NCBI GenBank assembly: GCA_964020975.1 | Contig: OZ026621.1 | Coordinates: forward strand, 98,148,005-98,212,004 | Length of the DNA: 64,000 bases | Direction: 5' to 3' | Origin: Hermodice carunculata | Taxonomy: Eukaryota; Annelida; Polychaeta; Eunicida; Amphinomidae | Shown: piece after piece, positions 36,961-48,362 of the stretch | Position numbering within the stretch: the stretch's first letter is position 1 | How the letters are laid out: the number at the start of each line of letters is the position of its first letter | Notes under the pieces: generated by a model | What the model was told of the DNA's origin: nothing | Seen by the model: the letters and a program-made list of their open reading frames with translations, nothing else | Databases searched by the model: none | Translations under genes and position numbers: made by a program

Positions 36961-37559
36961 TGTGTTATGGAATAGTTGTACATTGCCATACCAATATGCT
37001 TTGAAGACACACACACTGATTTGCTATGCAGCAAATCATCTTTCCTAGGGTTTTTTTTTTTTTTTTTGTTCTTTTCTTTACTTGTTAACATCAAACATGT
37101 TATGGGTAACCGGCATAGATGTAATTTTCCACACTGAGCGTGGCACTGGCGGCACACTTTGAAAAGTTTTGGATTTGTAGGCTTCATCAGGTTTTATTGT
37201 TTGTTTCAGATACAGGATAGGCAAAAATGTATTAATCTTCACCATTCTGCTAGTGTTGCAATGCCTTCATAGAACCTATTGCACAGCACTCATTTTCATT
37301 TGCAGGCTGGTGTAGCATTGTTGCAGTGCACACGGATCGTGCTTTCACACATTATATCATAATCAGTTTAAAGTATACTGACTTTACGTAGAATTACTGG
37401 GTTTATGTTTTAATCTTCGTGGTTTTCTGCAGATGCTTGTCTTGCTTGTGATCAGGAGGCTAAGCCAGCCTCCATGTTGTGATACAGTTAAATGATAAAT
37501 TATAGGAAATTATGAGTATTTAGAAATGGAAAATCTTAACACTTTTTGTATAGCTATGT
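36961..37559. other. No gene recognised; small hairpin
   Basis: Contains GATTTGCT-ATGC-AGCAAATC (about 37018-37037), a perfect 8-bp stem, and a T-run near 37050. Otherwise plain. Confidence 0.45.
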
Positions 37560-37766
37560 GTAAGTTATCCAGGTCATTAAGCATTTTAAGTAAAAGAGAC
37601 TAAATTCAATAAACTGAGAAGGATTAAGGCTAACAATAGCACCTTACCACAAATGTGTATGTGAAAGTTTGATGTCATAGTTTCTGTAGGGCATTTCAGG
37701 AAATGATTTTATTGTGATGGTTATCCATTTACATGTCAGCAGAGCATAAGGCCCATGGGCCTCTTG
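37560..37766 (+). mobile_element. HLE-A 3' fragment
   Basis: Begins 'AGGTCATTAAGCATTTTAAG' and ends TCAGCAGAGCATAAGG, then the GGCCCATGGGCC hairpin and TCTTGG. Only the distal third of the family is present. Confidence 0.7.
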
Positions 37767-38097
37767 GTTGCATATTTTTTGGTGGTATGTTGCCATTAAT
37801 ATTCAGAAACCCAGAAAACTGAAATTTCTGCAGATTTTAAAATGGCAGACTGTGGACATGGTGGATATTCAATTATGGAATTTTTTTTGTATGAATGCTA
37901 AACCACACATTGAATACATACACAGAGGTGGTGCAGTGTGTTATGTTTATTGACTGGTTTTGTCTGCAATTTTTGTTTTGTTTTTTTGTTTACAGAGTAG
38001 TAGATGTTTCCATAGAAATTAACATCCTCGATGAAAATAGAAAGTCAAGGACTTTAGATCAGATTTGTTTTTAGCCCACAAAATTGAGGAGGTCAGG

Positions 38098-38275
38098 AGC
38101 AAGCGAACCAGAGCATTTTGTGGCAACAGGAATGGTTACTGATCTGTCACCTAGTGTGAGGAATTGGCATTTAATATATTTGATGAGCGAGGGAACCAGA
38201 GCATTTTGTGGCAGGAAGAATGGTGACTGACCTGTCACCTAGTGTGAGGAGTTGGCACTAAATGTATTTGATATT
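38098..38275. repeat. 87-bp direct duplication
   Basis: Two tandem copies built on 'GAACCAGAGCATTTTGTGGC' and 'CTGTCACCTAGTGTGAGG', about 90% alike. An inverted 'CCACAAAATT' lies just upstream at about 38077. A short AT microsatellite follows at 38304-38320. Confidence 0.85.
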
Positions 38276-38693
38276 TTTTTAATATCACTTTAGGGGGAGA
38301 GGATATATATATATATATATTAACTTTATATGCACGTTCACACACCCAAACTCACCACATACCAACTAAACAACTGACTGGTTGTATAGGTCAACATGCC
38401 ATGGGCATGTGACAAAGTTAAATACACCAAGCAAAACAATGAGTTATATATAATGAACCTAATAATATCTATGAATATTTTAACTAAAAACCATGAAAAA
38501 TTATTGAGTCACGGAAGTGTCCAAGTTGTTTTGGGGGCAAATATGCCAAAGGTCGGGCTATGATAGAAAAATGACAGAGAGCGACATTCCCCCCAAACAG
38601 CAAAGATTTATACTAAAATTAAAATTTGCATACTGACTCCAACTTGTCTATGTATGACTTATAGACACCAAAAACTAACAAAGCCAATTAAAA

Positions 38694-39042
38694 CTGCGGT
38701 CCTTGGCCATCCAGCAGTTACCTTCTGTAAATATATGCTACATAAAAAAAAACATCAAAAACAGTTAAAAGTCACATCTGAAAATGATAATCTGCGGTCC
38801 TTGGCCGTCCAGCTAGTACCCTTATTACACACAAAGTAAAAGTGCAGATATGAGCTGCGGTCCTTGGCCGTCCAGCTTGAAACTTTATTATACATGCAAT
38901 AATAATACATTTTCAGCTGCGGTCCTTGGCCGTCCAGCTTGTACCAGTATAAACATGTATATGAAAGAAGAATTCACATCAAGATCATAGAAATGTTCTT
39001 GAAGTAAAAGCACAATGAGCTGCGGTCCTTGGCTGTCCAGCT
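38694..39042. repeat. Array of five conserved 22-bp motifs with AT-rich spacers
   Basis: CTGCGGTCCTTGGCCGTCC plus AGC occurs at 38694, 38792, 38855, 38917 and 39020, with at most one mismatch in each. Spacers of 40-80 bp are AT-rich and clearly less conserved, though several begin with a related 'TAGTACC/TGTACC' then 'TTATTA'. The motif is G/C-rich, often flanked by AGCTG and CAGCT. It could be the terminal repeat block of the neighbouring minus-strand mobile element. It is not CRISPR. Confidence 0.8.
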
Positions 39043-39101
39043 GTTCCCTCAAAGTACCAGAGGAAAAATGAGTTCTGACATCAACGAGACATTTTTACTA
39101 A

Positions 39102-39470
39102 CTAACCTAGTCTAGAATAAAGACCATGTCCTGAGCACCGAAAGAACTGCATGACCATGACTAGCAAGTAACCTCCTAGGTCCACAAATCCTCGAATACA
39201 AAATTCCAACCATTCAGCACCAAAATTATGCTTGACTAATGGGGTCAAGACATTACAAGTAAGCGACAATCGAACCTCTAGACCTACATGACTCCCTGGC
39301 CTGTCAACCATTTTACTGTAGGTGGGACAACCTAACATATTTATGAAATGCATCTGATTGCCATCTCCCCAGATTGCGTATTTAAGCATCTGACATGCCC
39401 TTGGCTGCGGCTTCAGTAGCTGTGCCAATTCAGAAACTAAGGCCTTTGTAATACCTTGGATCATAACCAC
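39102..39470 (-). pseudogene. ORF of probable transposable-element origin, unassigned
   Basis: A 122-codon minus-strand frame. The stretch TPLVKHNFGAEWLEFCIRGF faintly resembles the 'pol-independent' N-terminal region (pattern 'TPL...FL..GF..G') of proteins in tyrosine-recombinase retroelements of the DIRS/Ngaro type. The match is by eye and weak. It lies between the 22-bp motif array and the T1 end fragment, on the same strand as the other transposon-like ORFs at 40768-43040. I treat it as a fossil piece of an older element. Confidence 0.25.
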
Positions 39471-39478
39471 AACCTATG

Positions 39479-40705
39479 AGTCTCCTGTCCTTTTAAATAC
39501 CCTCGTGGAAATTTAGCGCCATATGACGTTTTCGCGGAAGTAGGCGGAGTTACCCAGCGAACATGCATACTAGAACTTGAGAGAGCTAATTATGCAAATG
39601 TGCCAAAGATAACCGCTGCCGCAACAGCCATGAAAGTCGACGATAGCGAGGGATGAAGTGTACAATACAAGTAGGGTCGAATGAATCGCACTTTTCACGA
39701 AAACACCAAGCGATGAATAAGAATCTGTTTTAAATTACCCCGACATGTCTCATTGTTCTGCGATTTTCACAGGTTGTTTTGCTTGTTTACAACAAGTTCC
39801 AGCCAAACAGGCTTCATTCAGCCTGGCGGACGGGTTTCATATCACAGACTGGAAACGCTAACAAAGAAACTAATAAACCGAACTTCAATGTTGACGAACG
39901 GTGCATTTAGCCCAATGAAACCCGAAAATGGTGAAATAAATTGTAGTCATAAAATAAAAAGATTGGATCACAGCCCCATCTCATAGCATTTTATGTGTAC
40001 ATCCTCAACTTCTTCCCGTAACTCGCCAAAATGCCACCGCGAAGAACAGGCTACTGCAGCCGAGGGGAGAGGGGCAGAGGCTCTGGTCACACTTGATTCA
40101 CTGTCCAAGGAAATACCCAGTGCACGCATACATTTTTTAGTTAACTTTTAATTTTTCTTTATGAGTTGCTGATAAATGAGTTTTCCCTGCGTCGTCATCG
40201 AGACTGTCCGATTCAGATTCGGTGCCGGTGGACGTGGATGGCACAACCGCTGAAACTAATAGTAAAAGCTGGGGCCTGGGCTCTGCAGGCCACGCTCGGT
40301 ATTACGAGCCCTTGTCACTATCGGCAAGTTTTGTCCTGATATCAGTGTCCATTCGTATCATTTTTTTTTTCTTTTGCGACCCTTTTCCCTTTTTCTTTTG
40401 ATGGGTACGGAGGAACTGCATTGAAGTTGGTTTGGAGTCAGACCTCGACCCCCTGACCTCGCTAGATATGTATCAGTGTGGACGCATCACAGGTCATGTG
40501 ACCCAACAAACCGGCACGTTCAGTGGCAGCTTTGTTTACACTCCAGTTTGGTATGACCGCGACAGGAAAAACAACGATTTTAACCTCAATGTAAAAAGTA
40601 TTTAGCAACGAAACAATGCGGAACTTAAAGTAAACTTGTTAACAGAACAGAAAATGTAAAAAATGAAACATCGTTGATTTTTATGTTGTTCACTAGATCG
40701 CTACC
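39479..40705 (-). mobile_element. T1 transposon end fragment (1.23 kb)
   Basis: Nearly identical, in opposite orientation, to 51639-52886. It ends with the inverted terminus GTTCACTAGATCGCTACC followed by TTAA (40706-40709). The other end stops abruptly at 39479 with no terminal repeat, so it is truncated or part of a different-length relative. A 77-codon frame (39753-39986, +) is intact here and in the partner copy (52380-52613, -). By my comparison the two differ at five bases, three synonymous and two conservative (F/Y, I/V). No known domain. Confidence 0.8.
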
Positions 40706-40767
40706 TTAAGTGGAACCCTCTGGTTCAACCATATATTGCATGAATTGAATGAGCCAAATTCCTCATC

Positions 40768-41287
40768 TCAGCTTGATTCAGAAGAGGATGAACTGTCAGA
40801 GCTGCTGCTAGAGGAACTTGAACTGTCTGAGTCTGAGTCAGAGTCTGATGAATGTTTGGAATGTTTGCGTTTCTTACCCTTGGATTTCGACTTGCACTTA
40901 CGCTTCTTTGCAAAGGGTGAAGCCATGTGCATTGAGGCTTTGTGCGCTTTACAAGCTTTGTGGTTGCGTTTTTTCCTCACCTTCCTATCACCCTGGTCTG
41001 TGGAATTGCTGCTTGTTTCAGCCACTGAAGAGTCACTGGGATCAGGGTCAGCACTGGTTTATCATTCTCTGCTAGTGCTGGCCCCTTTGTTCACTTTGTC
41101 GGCTTGGTTGGGTGATACTGGCTTTATGCCGGCCATAATGCAATCCATCAAATCATCCACTGTAAATGAGCCTACAGTTTTTTGTGTTTCAGCCTCGGTT
41201 TCCTCATCACTGGTACTCTGAGGGGATTGCTGATTGGGCTTGACCCCTGGGGGAAGGGGGTTAATTTTCCCTCTGGTTTTCACCATG
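40768..41287 (-). pseudogene. Transposon- or gene-derived minus-strand ORFs with Ser/Asp-rich end
   Basis: A good splice acceptor (TTTCTGTTTATTTTGCAG on the minus strand) sits directly before an ATG at 41286. The first open segment begins MVKTRGKINPLPPGVK and holds an acidic patch SDEETEAET. The following segment is rich in Lys/Arg (KKRKCKSKSKGKKRKH) and then in Ser/Asp, typical of a nuclear low-complexity tail. The reading frame looks broken. Its position between the SGNH-like fragment and the 39102-39470 ORF suggests one decayed mobile element, but a host exon is not excluded. Confidence 0.35.
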
Positions 41288-41428
41288 CTGCAAAATAAAC
41301 AGAAAGGATAAAGTAATCTGTGTTGCAATGAGTAGGCATTTCACCTCCATGGTGGTGCTTTACCAAACGTATGCTTTTGACTTGTAGTAGGCCTATATAC
41401 GTATTAAACAGGTGTGGCTGTGAATATG

Positions 41429-41429
<1 letters not shown>

Positions 41430-41501
<72 letters not shown>

Positions 41502-41540
41502 GTATATATATATATGTGTGTATATATATGTGTGTATATA

Positions 41541-41570
<30 letters not shown>
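41430..41570. repeat. (TA)n microsatellite with TATG variants
   Basis: About 140 bp of alternating TA with interspersed TG units in the right half. ORFs over it (YIYIYI) are spurious. Confidence 0.98.
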
Positions 41571-41571
<1 letters not shown>

Positions 41572-41710
41572 TATGGTATGTAAGGCATATAAAATCATGG
41601 AGAAATGTGAAAGTTAAATTCAGTGGTCATTAATGTACAGTATGCAGACCTTACAAAAATACGCCCAGGCAAAATATAATGGTGCATGTCTGAAAGTATA
41701 TAGCCTGTAA

Positions 41711-41973
41711 GGGATGGTTCAACATTTTCATCATTTTCATCATTTTTGAATTAGTACTTACAGTACGCAAGGGGGGAGGGGGTTAAATGGGTCTGTACAC
41801 TTTCACAGAATATGAAAATGATGATCAATTTTCGGCCTGTTTTGTGCAATTTTACTACGATTTTTTGGGAAAATCGTCATTTTTAAAGTACTAATCTGGG
41901 GGGAGGGAAGGGGGTCATGGAATTTAGTACCCTAAGTACTAATTCAAAAATGATGATAATGTTGAACCATCCC
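41711..41973. mobile_element. PIF/Harbinger-like MITE (TAA duplication)
   Basis: 263 bp with about 35-bp inverted ends starting GGGATGGTTCAACATT and ending AATGTTGAACCATCCC, flanked by TAA (41708-41710 and 41974-41976). A 3-bp TWA duplication is the PIF/Harbinger signature. The interior has two G-rich blocks (GGGGGGAGGGGG-type) and no ORF. Confidence 0.8.
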
Positions 41974-41991
41974 TAAGCAAAATATATATAT

Positions 41992-42290
41992 ATAGCCTGT
42001 AAACAAAATTTTTGCTAACTGTCCAGGTAACCTGAAAGTGACCCGCGACTCCCAGGTAAGAGGCTAAGAGCAGATTTTACAAAATATTTATGATACCTGC
42101 CTGTCATGAAGCCTGTAAACACAACTGCCCAGGCAGCCTGAAAGTGACAATAGACACCCAGGCAATAACAGATAATTGCTTTGAACATGTGTAAGTATGT
42201 CTGTATGGCCTGCAAGCCTTGTGGCCCAGGCAAGAAAAAATAGGCAGGGAGCCTAAGCAACATATCTATAGTCATAGCGTAATGTCAGAT
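41992..42290. repeat. Imperfect repeat of a 'GCCTGTAAAC...CCAGGYAACCTGAAAGTGAC' block
   Basis: 'GCCTGTAAAC' with 'CCAGGTAACCTGAAAGTGAC' (41995-42060) recurs as 'GCCTGTAAAC' with 'CCAGGCAGCCTGAAAGTGAC' (42111-42170), and a third eroded copy follows near 42208. No coding sense. Confidence 0.6.
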
Positions 42291-42516
42291 CTGTTTGAGT
42301 ATGCAGGTCTGTCAACATAAACAACTGTTGAACATAATCCTGACAGCACACTGGTGACAGGCACTTTGTTTTATTTTTTTAATTTTATTTTATTATTTTT
42401 GTTTTTTATTTATTTTTTTAATCTATATAACTACAATAATATATATGTATCTATGTACATATATAATATGTATATATATAAACAAATATGCATAGGGGTA
42501 ACTTCTGTGTGCCCTA

Positions 42517-43040
42517 TTAAGCACGAGGGAAAACGAAGAATGTGGCAGCATTATAGCACATGTGGTCCTTCCCAATACTTACTTTAACAAATAACTGCTT
42601 CATGGCCTGGATCAGGGCAGATTTAAATCTCTGGTACAGTTTTAGGTTTCCCTTGTTGTTAAGGTGAATCCTGTCATGGTTCATGAGTTCTGCCCTGACA
42701 TCCGGGTGGCCGAAGCCATGGTGCCACCAATATACAGTGTGGTTATTTTGCAATGCCAACACTTTCATCTTAAACTTCCTTGTTCAGCAACCTAACGGTC
42801 TCATTATGCGTCTGTATGTCACATCCCCGGGCTAAATCCCGGTAAAGCAGTTGGGAAATCACCACTTGCCGGGCATGCAATTTGTAGTGCAAATACTCCA
42901 CAAGGGAGACAATGTCCTGTGCTAATGCAAAGGGATCCGTAGAGTATGTCACCTCATTATCACCCACGTGTAACACAAGCACGCTAATGGGGTCATACGA
43001 GTGAAGCAGGTCAGCTTCCCAATGTTAAACGATGCCCACC
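42517..43040 (-). pseudogene. SGNH/GDSL-hydrolase-like domain fragment, transposon-associated
   Basis: The minus-strand translation shows LVLHVGDNEV (equivalent to the G-x-N-D block), a VVISQLLYRD strand, and DRIHLNNKGN (the D-x-x-H catalytic block followed by the typical LN..G). This SGNH-like module is common in ORFs of invertebrate retroelements, where it accompanies other element proteins. The Ser block I is not evident and the domain is broken. A donor-like GTAAGT lies at about 42576-42581 on this strand. I treat it as a fossil fragment of a mobile element, class not determined. Confidence 0.55.
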
Positions 43041-43592
43041 TGCTTGTGTGTTTTGCTAAACCATAAATGGCAAAGCGGTCAGCTTGCAGTAGCCATGTGG
43101 AGCTGGGCACACAGCATCCTTCTCAGCTTCTCAGAACCCTTGGAACTTTACTCTTTTCTCGGCACCAAAACAAGTTCTTCTCGGCACCAAAACAAGTTCT
43201 TCACAAACTCAAAGATGCGACCTGTGCAGTCTTGGAGGTCTAAGATGCTCTCCGCTGAAGTTCTTGTAGCCCAAAAGGTTTTGAAAATGATAATTTTGAT
43301 GAAAGCAAACGGAGCTTGGAGACCCCTGAAAAAACAAACTTGTAGAGAAAACGTACCCACGCAGACTCCCGCTGATAGTAAACACGCCACGGGCTTACTG
43401 AGTGGAGGAAACCTCCATCCAGAGGGTGCGTGCAAATGCATAAAAACAATCATACAGCAGGCACATGATCACCATTTATTTTATGCGGGTTGCCCAGTTA
43501 GCACAAATGATGCACTGATCTCCCATGGGGCCATCAGAATATAATTTACAGAGCATACATATGGTAAAACATAGGCAAACATGACAATATTA
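43041..43592. other. No gene called; short tandem duplication
   Basis: A 22-bp unit (CTCGGCACCAAAACAAGTTC plus TT) is repeated twice at about 43158-43201. The 170-codon plus frame here (43032-43544) lies opposite the SGNH-like fragment's upstream flank and has no recognisable domain. Confidence 0.4.
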
Positions 43593-44550
43593 CCGTACTG
43601 GACGCCCTAATGGTCTCACCTGCACAAAGGTCGCACCCCCAACTGTGGAGGGGGAATAAGACACTTCAAGGGTATGTGTGGCACAATAGTCGCCCCCCAA
43701 AAAATTATTTTAAAAAAATTGGTCTACCGGGTATATCACCATGAAGAAGTATAACCAGACTGCTCGTGACAAGGAATGAACAAAAATCTGTGATTTAAAG
43801 CTGGTGACTAAAGTTAAAATGAAAGTAAATAAACTTAAAAACATCCACCTGTGTTGTCTTTTTATTTTGTCTTGGTATGTGACAAGTGAACTGGAATCTC
43901 GCTCCTTACTTTCATGTTGAAACTGTCGTTTTGTGTCAGATTCTTGCTATCAGCAGGTAAATGCTATCATACAGCTACTTAAAAACATTATGAGTTATCA
44001 AACTTTGGTATTTGTTTAAAAATTTTGTCATTTAAATTTCTGAAATCTTGCTGCAAAAACATCGTGGATGATCCACACGTGTTTCCATTAGGGTGCCGCC
44101 ATGATGATAATCTCGTTTTCGACTCTCGCGAGATTGCATAAACAAGCTTCTGTAAATCATCACAAGTATGTCATGTGACTAACACATGGCAAACATGCAT
44201 GCTTGTCTTATGAACACTGATCGAGCGTATTTCCCCAGTTTTTATGTATACATATTAAACTATGAACAAGAATACACAGATTATAGTAAGGGTAAGCCTA
44301 TAGTTATACATTTTATTGCATTATTGAGACTTTTTGACAACAATCACAACTTTTAATCAATCAATCTTCCATGTATGTATAGTGGCAATGTAAACAAACA
44401 TGGCCGCCAGTCTTGTCCATCCTCAAGAAAAGTTCCTCCCAGGCCAAGTCCCCGGGAAATTTAGACTGTAGTCGGCATAATGGTCGCGGGTATGGCTTTG
44501 AAAAAATTATTTTACCCCTCCAGCTGCGACGATTAGGGCGTCCAGTATGG
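43593..44550. mobile_element. Tc1/mariner-type non-autonomous element (TA duplication)
   Basis: 958 bp with inverted ends CCGTACTGGACGCCCTAAT and ATTAGGGCGTCCAGTATGG, flanked by TA (43591-43592 and 44551-44552). Subterminal 'AAAGGTCGCACCCCC' and 'AATGGTCGCGGG' blocks are related. No transposase frame is visible. The TA duplication assigns it to Tc1/mariner, probably pogo-like. Confidence 0.8.
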
Positions 44551-44819
44551 TAGTTTACAGTGTGAAAGGTAAAAAAGAGTGTACAGTATAATAACAATAC
44601 TTGTAGTAGAAGCAAGAACATTAATTACATATTACCAATAGCCCTGCGAGAGAAAATGTAATGGTAGGCACACAAGTGAAAGCTAATAGTCCTATTTCCA
44701 TGTATATATTTGCTGTCTGTTGGCCACTGTCTGAGTTGCCTGGTGTTACCTATGATGGAGAGGCTGCAGGTGTACACAGGGCTGGTGCTGTACAGGAGAT
44801 GTCACTGACAGGAAGCTTA

Positions 44820-45518
44820 GGCCCCATCCAGACTACGAGCATTTTCAGATCAATTTCATTAAAGCGACTTACTTTTATGTGCGGATTATGTTTTAGTTTG
44901 GCCAAACATATTTACACACATGGTATCAGATCAATCTAAATTCGCATTTACGGTAAACTTTCTGTCCAGACAGTGCAATGACATGCGTTTGAATGTTTAT
45001 AAACAGACTCACTGCGTGTGCTGTATGATATGGCCTTGATATCCTGTCCTAATATCCCACAAAACTTTCCCAGCATCTTTCATTTGTTTGTATCTGAGGA
45101 GATTGTTCTCTTAAAAATCTCATCATCCTTTCTTTCTGTCAGGTCTCAACTTCAATGCCCTGGCCTTTCGAGCACAAATTATGTCTCTACTGGGTGCTAC
45201 AGAATAACTGCATTGAGGAAAACTGCTTAAAATTGCAAGGACATGCTGTACCAACATGGCAGCACCATTTTGTAGATTACGTAGCGGTAGTCAGATGATC
45301 AAAACAGGCACCAGATGATCAGAATGTGACCAGGATGTTCGTTCAGACACAAAAGAGAATCTGCACTATTGATATTGAATTCATGCATTCACTTTGCATG
45401 CAACTCGCAAGCCAAATGCAAAGATTGTCTTTTAGTACAATCCATGTTGTCTGTCTGGACAGAGAATTGGTTGTAGTGCGCACTGCATATAATTAATTTT
45501 CCTCATCTGGACAGGGCT
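44820..45518. mobile_element. PIF/Harbinger-like non-autonomous element (TTA duplication)
   Basis: 699 bp starting GGCCCCATCCAGACTACGAG and ending CATCTGGACAGGGCT. The termini are inverted with a few mismatches and flanked by TTA (44817-44819 and 45519-45521). 'TCTGTCCAGACAG' and 'CTGTCTGGACAGA' palindromes recur internally. No ORF of interest. The superfamily rests on the 3-bp TWA duplication and is less certain than for 41711-41973. Confidence 0.65.
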
Positions 45519-45599
45519 TTACTTTGTATCTTTGAACAGACTCTCAGGGTGGCCAGTTGTGTAAAATATTCTACACAACAGCAATGATATTAGAGAGAG

Positions 45600-45770
45600 T
45601 ACTAGCCATATAGGTAATACACAGTGCTCACAGTAATAGCCACATAGGTAATACACAGTGCTCACAGTAATAGCCACATATGTAATACACAGTGCTCACA
45701 GTAATAGCCACATAGGTAATACACAGTGCTCACAGTAATAGCCACATATGTAATACACAGTGCTCACAGG
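45600..45770. repeat. 34-bp minisatellite, 5 units
   Basis: Units of 'AGTAATAGCCACATAGGTAA' plus 'TACACAGTGCTCAC', alternating AGG and ATG in the middle. Very homogeneous, so recently amplified. Confidence 0.95.
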
Positions 45771-46587
45771 CTGCTGCATAGTGACCTCAGCACAGCTTAA
45801 ATGTCACTGTTAAATTTTAACAGTAAAAAAAAACGCATCTCATGTCTGTCATTCAATCTTTACCTTTAAGCAGCCCATCAAGTTCTATATTTGACATTCT
45901 TTGTTTGCCTTGGGGTGAATTATGGGCTCCAGTTGTTGAGAATTTATGAAAATCAGTTGCATCTTTTGTTCAAAAGTTGCATGCATTGGCCACATTGCTT
46001 ACTGCATGCAGGGTAGAAGGTACAGTTGAAGTGTGAGTGTGTGGTGGCACCTTGCAAAAGTAGCTGGGAGCCGCTTGCATCAGAGCTTGTCCACTCAAGC
46101 CATTTCAATCTTTTACCACAGATATTTTATTTTCATGTTGAAATAACAGAAGGCCCGAGGGAAACCTATGAAATAATGACATGGAATTAGGTTCCACACT
46201 ATAGTTGAAGGTCATGGTTTACTTCGGTACCTTATTACAAGGGATATTTTTTTTTGCCATGGAAACTGACACTGCTGTGGTGGTATATTTGCCTGCAGAT
46301 GAAAAAGTTACTTACGGTGAGAATTTTTCTGCAAGAGAATTGCAGGCAGGTAAAAAAGGGCCATACATGTGTTGAGTGTGGAACTGGTCTGTGACTGATT
46401 CAGCTTGGCCAAAGGAAGAGCATTTGTAGTTGCACCAGGCTTTGTTGTGCTTGCAGTGCATGAAGTCTGTACATTATTTGCAGATTCAATTTGTAACAAA
46501 ACCAAAGTCTCTTCAATTGGTCAAAGTGATCCAGGCTGTCACCAGTGGGAGGCAATGAAACTAATCATCGTTTTTTCTTATTTTAAG
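45771..46587 (+). other. Probable intron upstream of the RAPGEF exon
   Basis: Plain AT-rich sequence ending in a pyrimidine-rich tract (CGTTTTTTCTTATTTTAAG) that serves as the acceptor for 46588. An 18-bp acceptor/donor-bounded bit at 46302-46319 is too short to call. Confidence 0.5.
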
Positions 46588-46663
46588 TTTTGGCAAGCGG
46601 ACCGCAGGATGTGCCCGCAGACCAAACGAGTGCTTAATCTTGGAACCGTCGGAAATGATTGTG
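46588..46663 (+). CDS. Rapgef2: PDZ-GEF (RAPGEF2/RAPGEF6-like) internal exon
   Basis: A 76-bp exon bounded by ...TTATTTTAAG and GTAAGT. In the frame that starts after one base it reads FGKR, then TAGCA, RRPNECLIL and EPSEMIV, and ends exactly at the donor in phase 0. Vertebrate RAPGEF2 and RAPGEF6 carry the same block (SFGK....G..RG.[ED]C.VLEPSEMIV|V) directly after the first cyclic-nucleotide-binding-like domain. The family are Rap1/Rap2 guanine-nucleotide exchange factors with cNB-like, RasGEF-N, PDZ, RA and CDC25 domains, acting at membranes and cell junctions. Only this exon is recognised here; the preceding (...GSVFI..) and following (VDY...) exons were looked for and not seen, so the introns are long. 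The acceptor is AAG rather than CAG. A frame-1 ORF over the same bases is a shadow. Confidence 0.8.
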
Positions 46664-47589
<926 letters not shown>

Positions 47590-48120
47590 CCATAAGGCCT
47601 ATATTGAGGAGGATGTCACAGTTGCTTATAAATACACTTCTAGTATTCGTAATAAGGTCCTCAACTACAGTCGAATAATGGATGAAGTGGACTTAGACAG
47701 CAGGAATATGAATTGTCAAACTTGTGAATGTGACACTACTTTCAAGAAGTATATGGATAAAGACCACAAACATGTAATCACGGGTGATTTAAGTATCATT
47801 CAAAACAAAAAAATTAAGACAAAAGAGGACCAAACTATAGAGAAAGACATAACATCAACTTCACAAAGGCAAGAAAGGAGATTAAAAGAGGAGTCAATAG
47901 AAACATAGTAATAAGAAAGGAATCTGTAACAAGGCATTTGATGAATGGAAAGTCAAAATCCTGGAGAAAATGGATGAAAGAATTAAAGACCTGAAAAAAG
48001 ACCTCTTCAAAAGAGACAGATTAAACAAGTGCTGCAGGATTCACATTGTAGTCAGGAATTGTCAGTGGTCACAGCACAAACCAGTTGGAGAGCAAACAAA
48101 CAAACTCCAGAATGGGATCC
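47590..48120 (+). pseudogene. Retroelement ORF fragment (region N-terminal to reverse transcriptase)
   Basis: The plus-strand translation contains TSSIRNKVLNYSRIMDEVDLD, shown here as SIRNKVLNY, then DLDSRNMNCQTCECD, then DKDHKHVITGDLSIIQNKK. Slightly downstream, in another frame, is FDEWKVKILEKMDERIKDLK. The series 'IRNK..NY', 'C.C', 'D.DH.H[IV][VI]TGDL..I.N.KL' and 'EWK..[VI]...[IV]..RI..L' recurs in ORFs preceding the reverse transcriptase of a widespread group of invertebrate non-LTR or Penelope-like elements. The reading frame shifts at least twice, and the reverse transcriptase itself is absent, so this is a dead 5' fragment. Confidence 0.5.
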
Positions 48121-48362
48121 ATGTTTACTGGCTGTCTGGCGTTTTTCCTTGGTCTTGTGTATATTCCACTTTGCGGAAAAAGTCCAATGTGTTGTCTAAA
48201 ATTTGATCAATCCCCATTCTGTTCTAGAACCATTCATGGAACCAGTGTCCAAAAATTTAGAGGATACAAATAATAAAACTGAAAAAAGGCAAAACCACAG
48301 GAGTAATGACCAAACAGTCTGACCTGTACAATGTCTTGTACCTCTTTCTTGATGTTGTACAT
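48121..48362. other. No recognised feature
   Basis: Plain sequence between the retroelement fragment and an HLE-B tail. Confidence 0.4.

Noticed and set aside
38694-39042. CRISPR-like spaced repeats
   Set aside because: Eukaryotic context, uneven spacing, spacers partly related to each other, no cas genes.
43032-43544. 170-codon plus-strand ORF
   Set aside because: Lies opposite the upstream flank of the minus-strand SGNH-like fragment, contains a small tandem duplication and shows no domain.
46302-46319. 18-bp microexon with acceptor TTTGCCTGCAG and donor GTGAGA
   Set aside because: Too short to judge; such pairs arise often by chance and the peptide matches nothing in RAPGEF.
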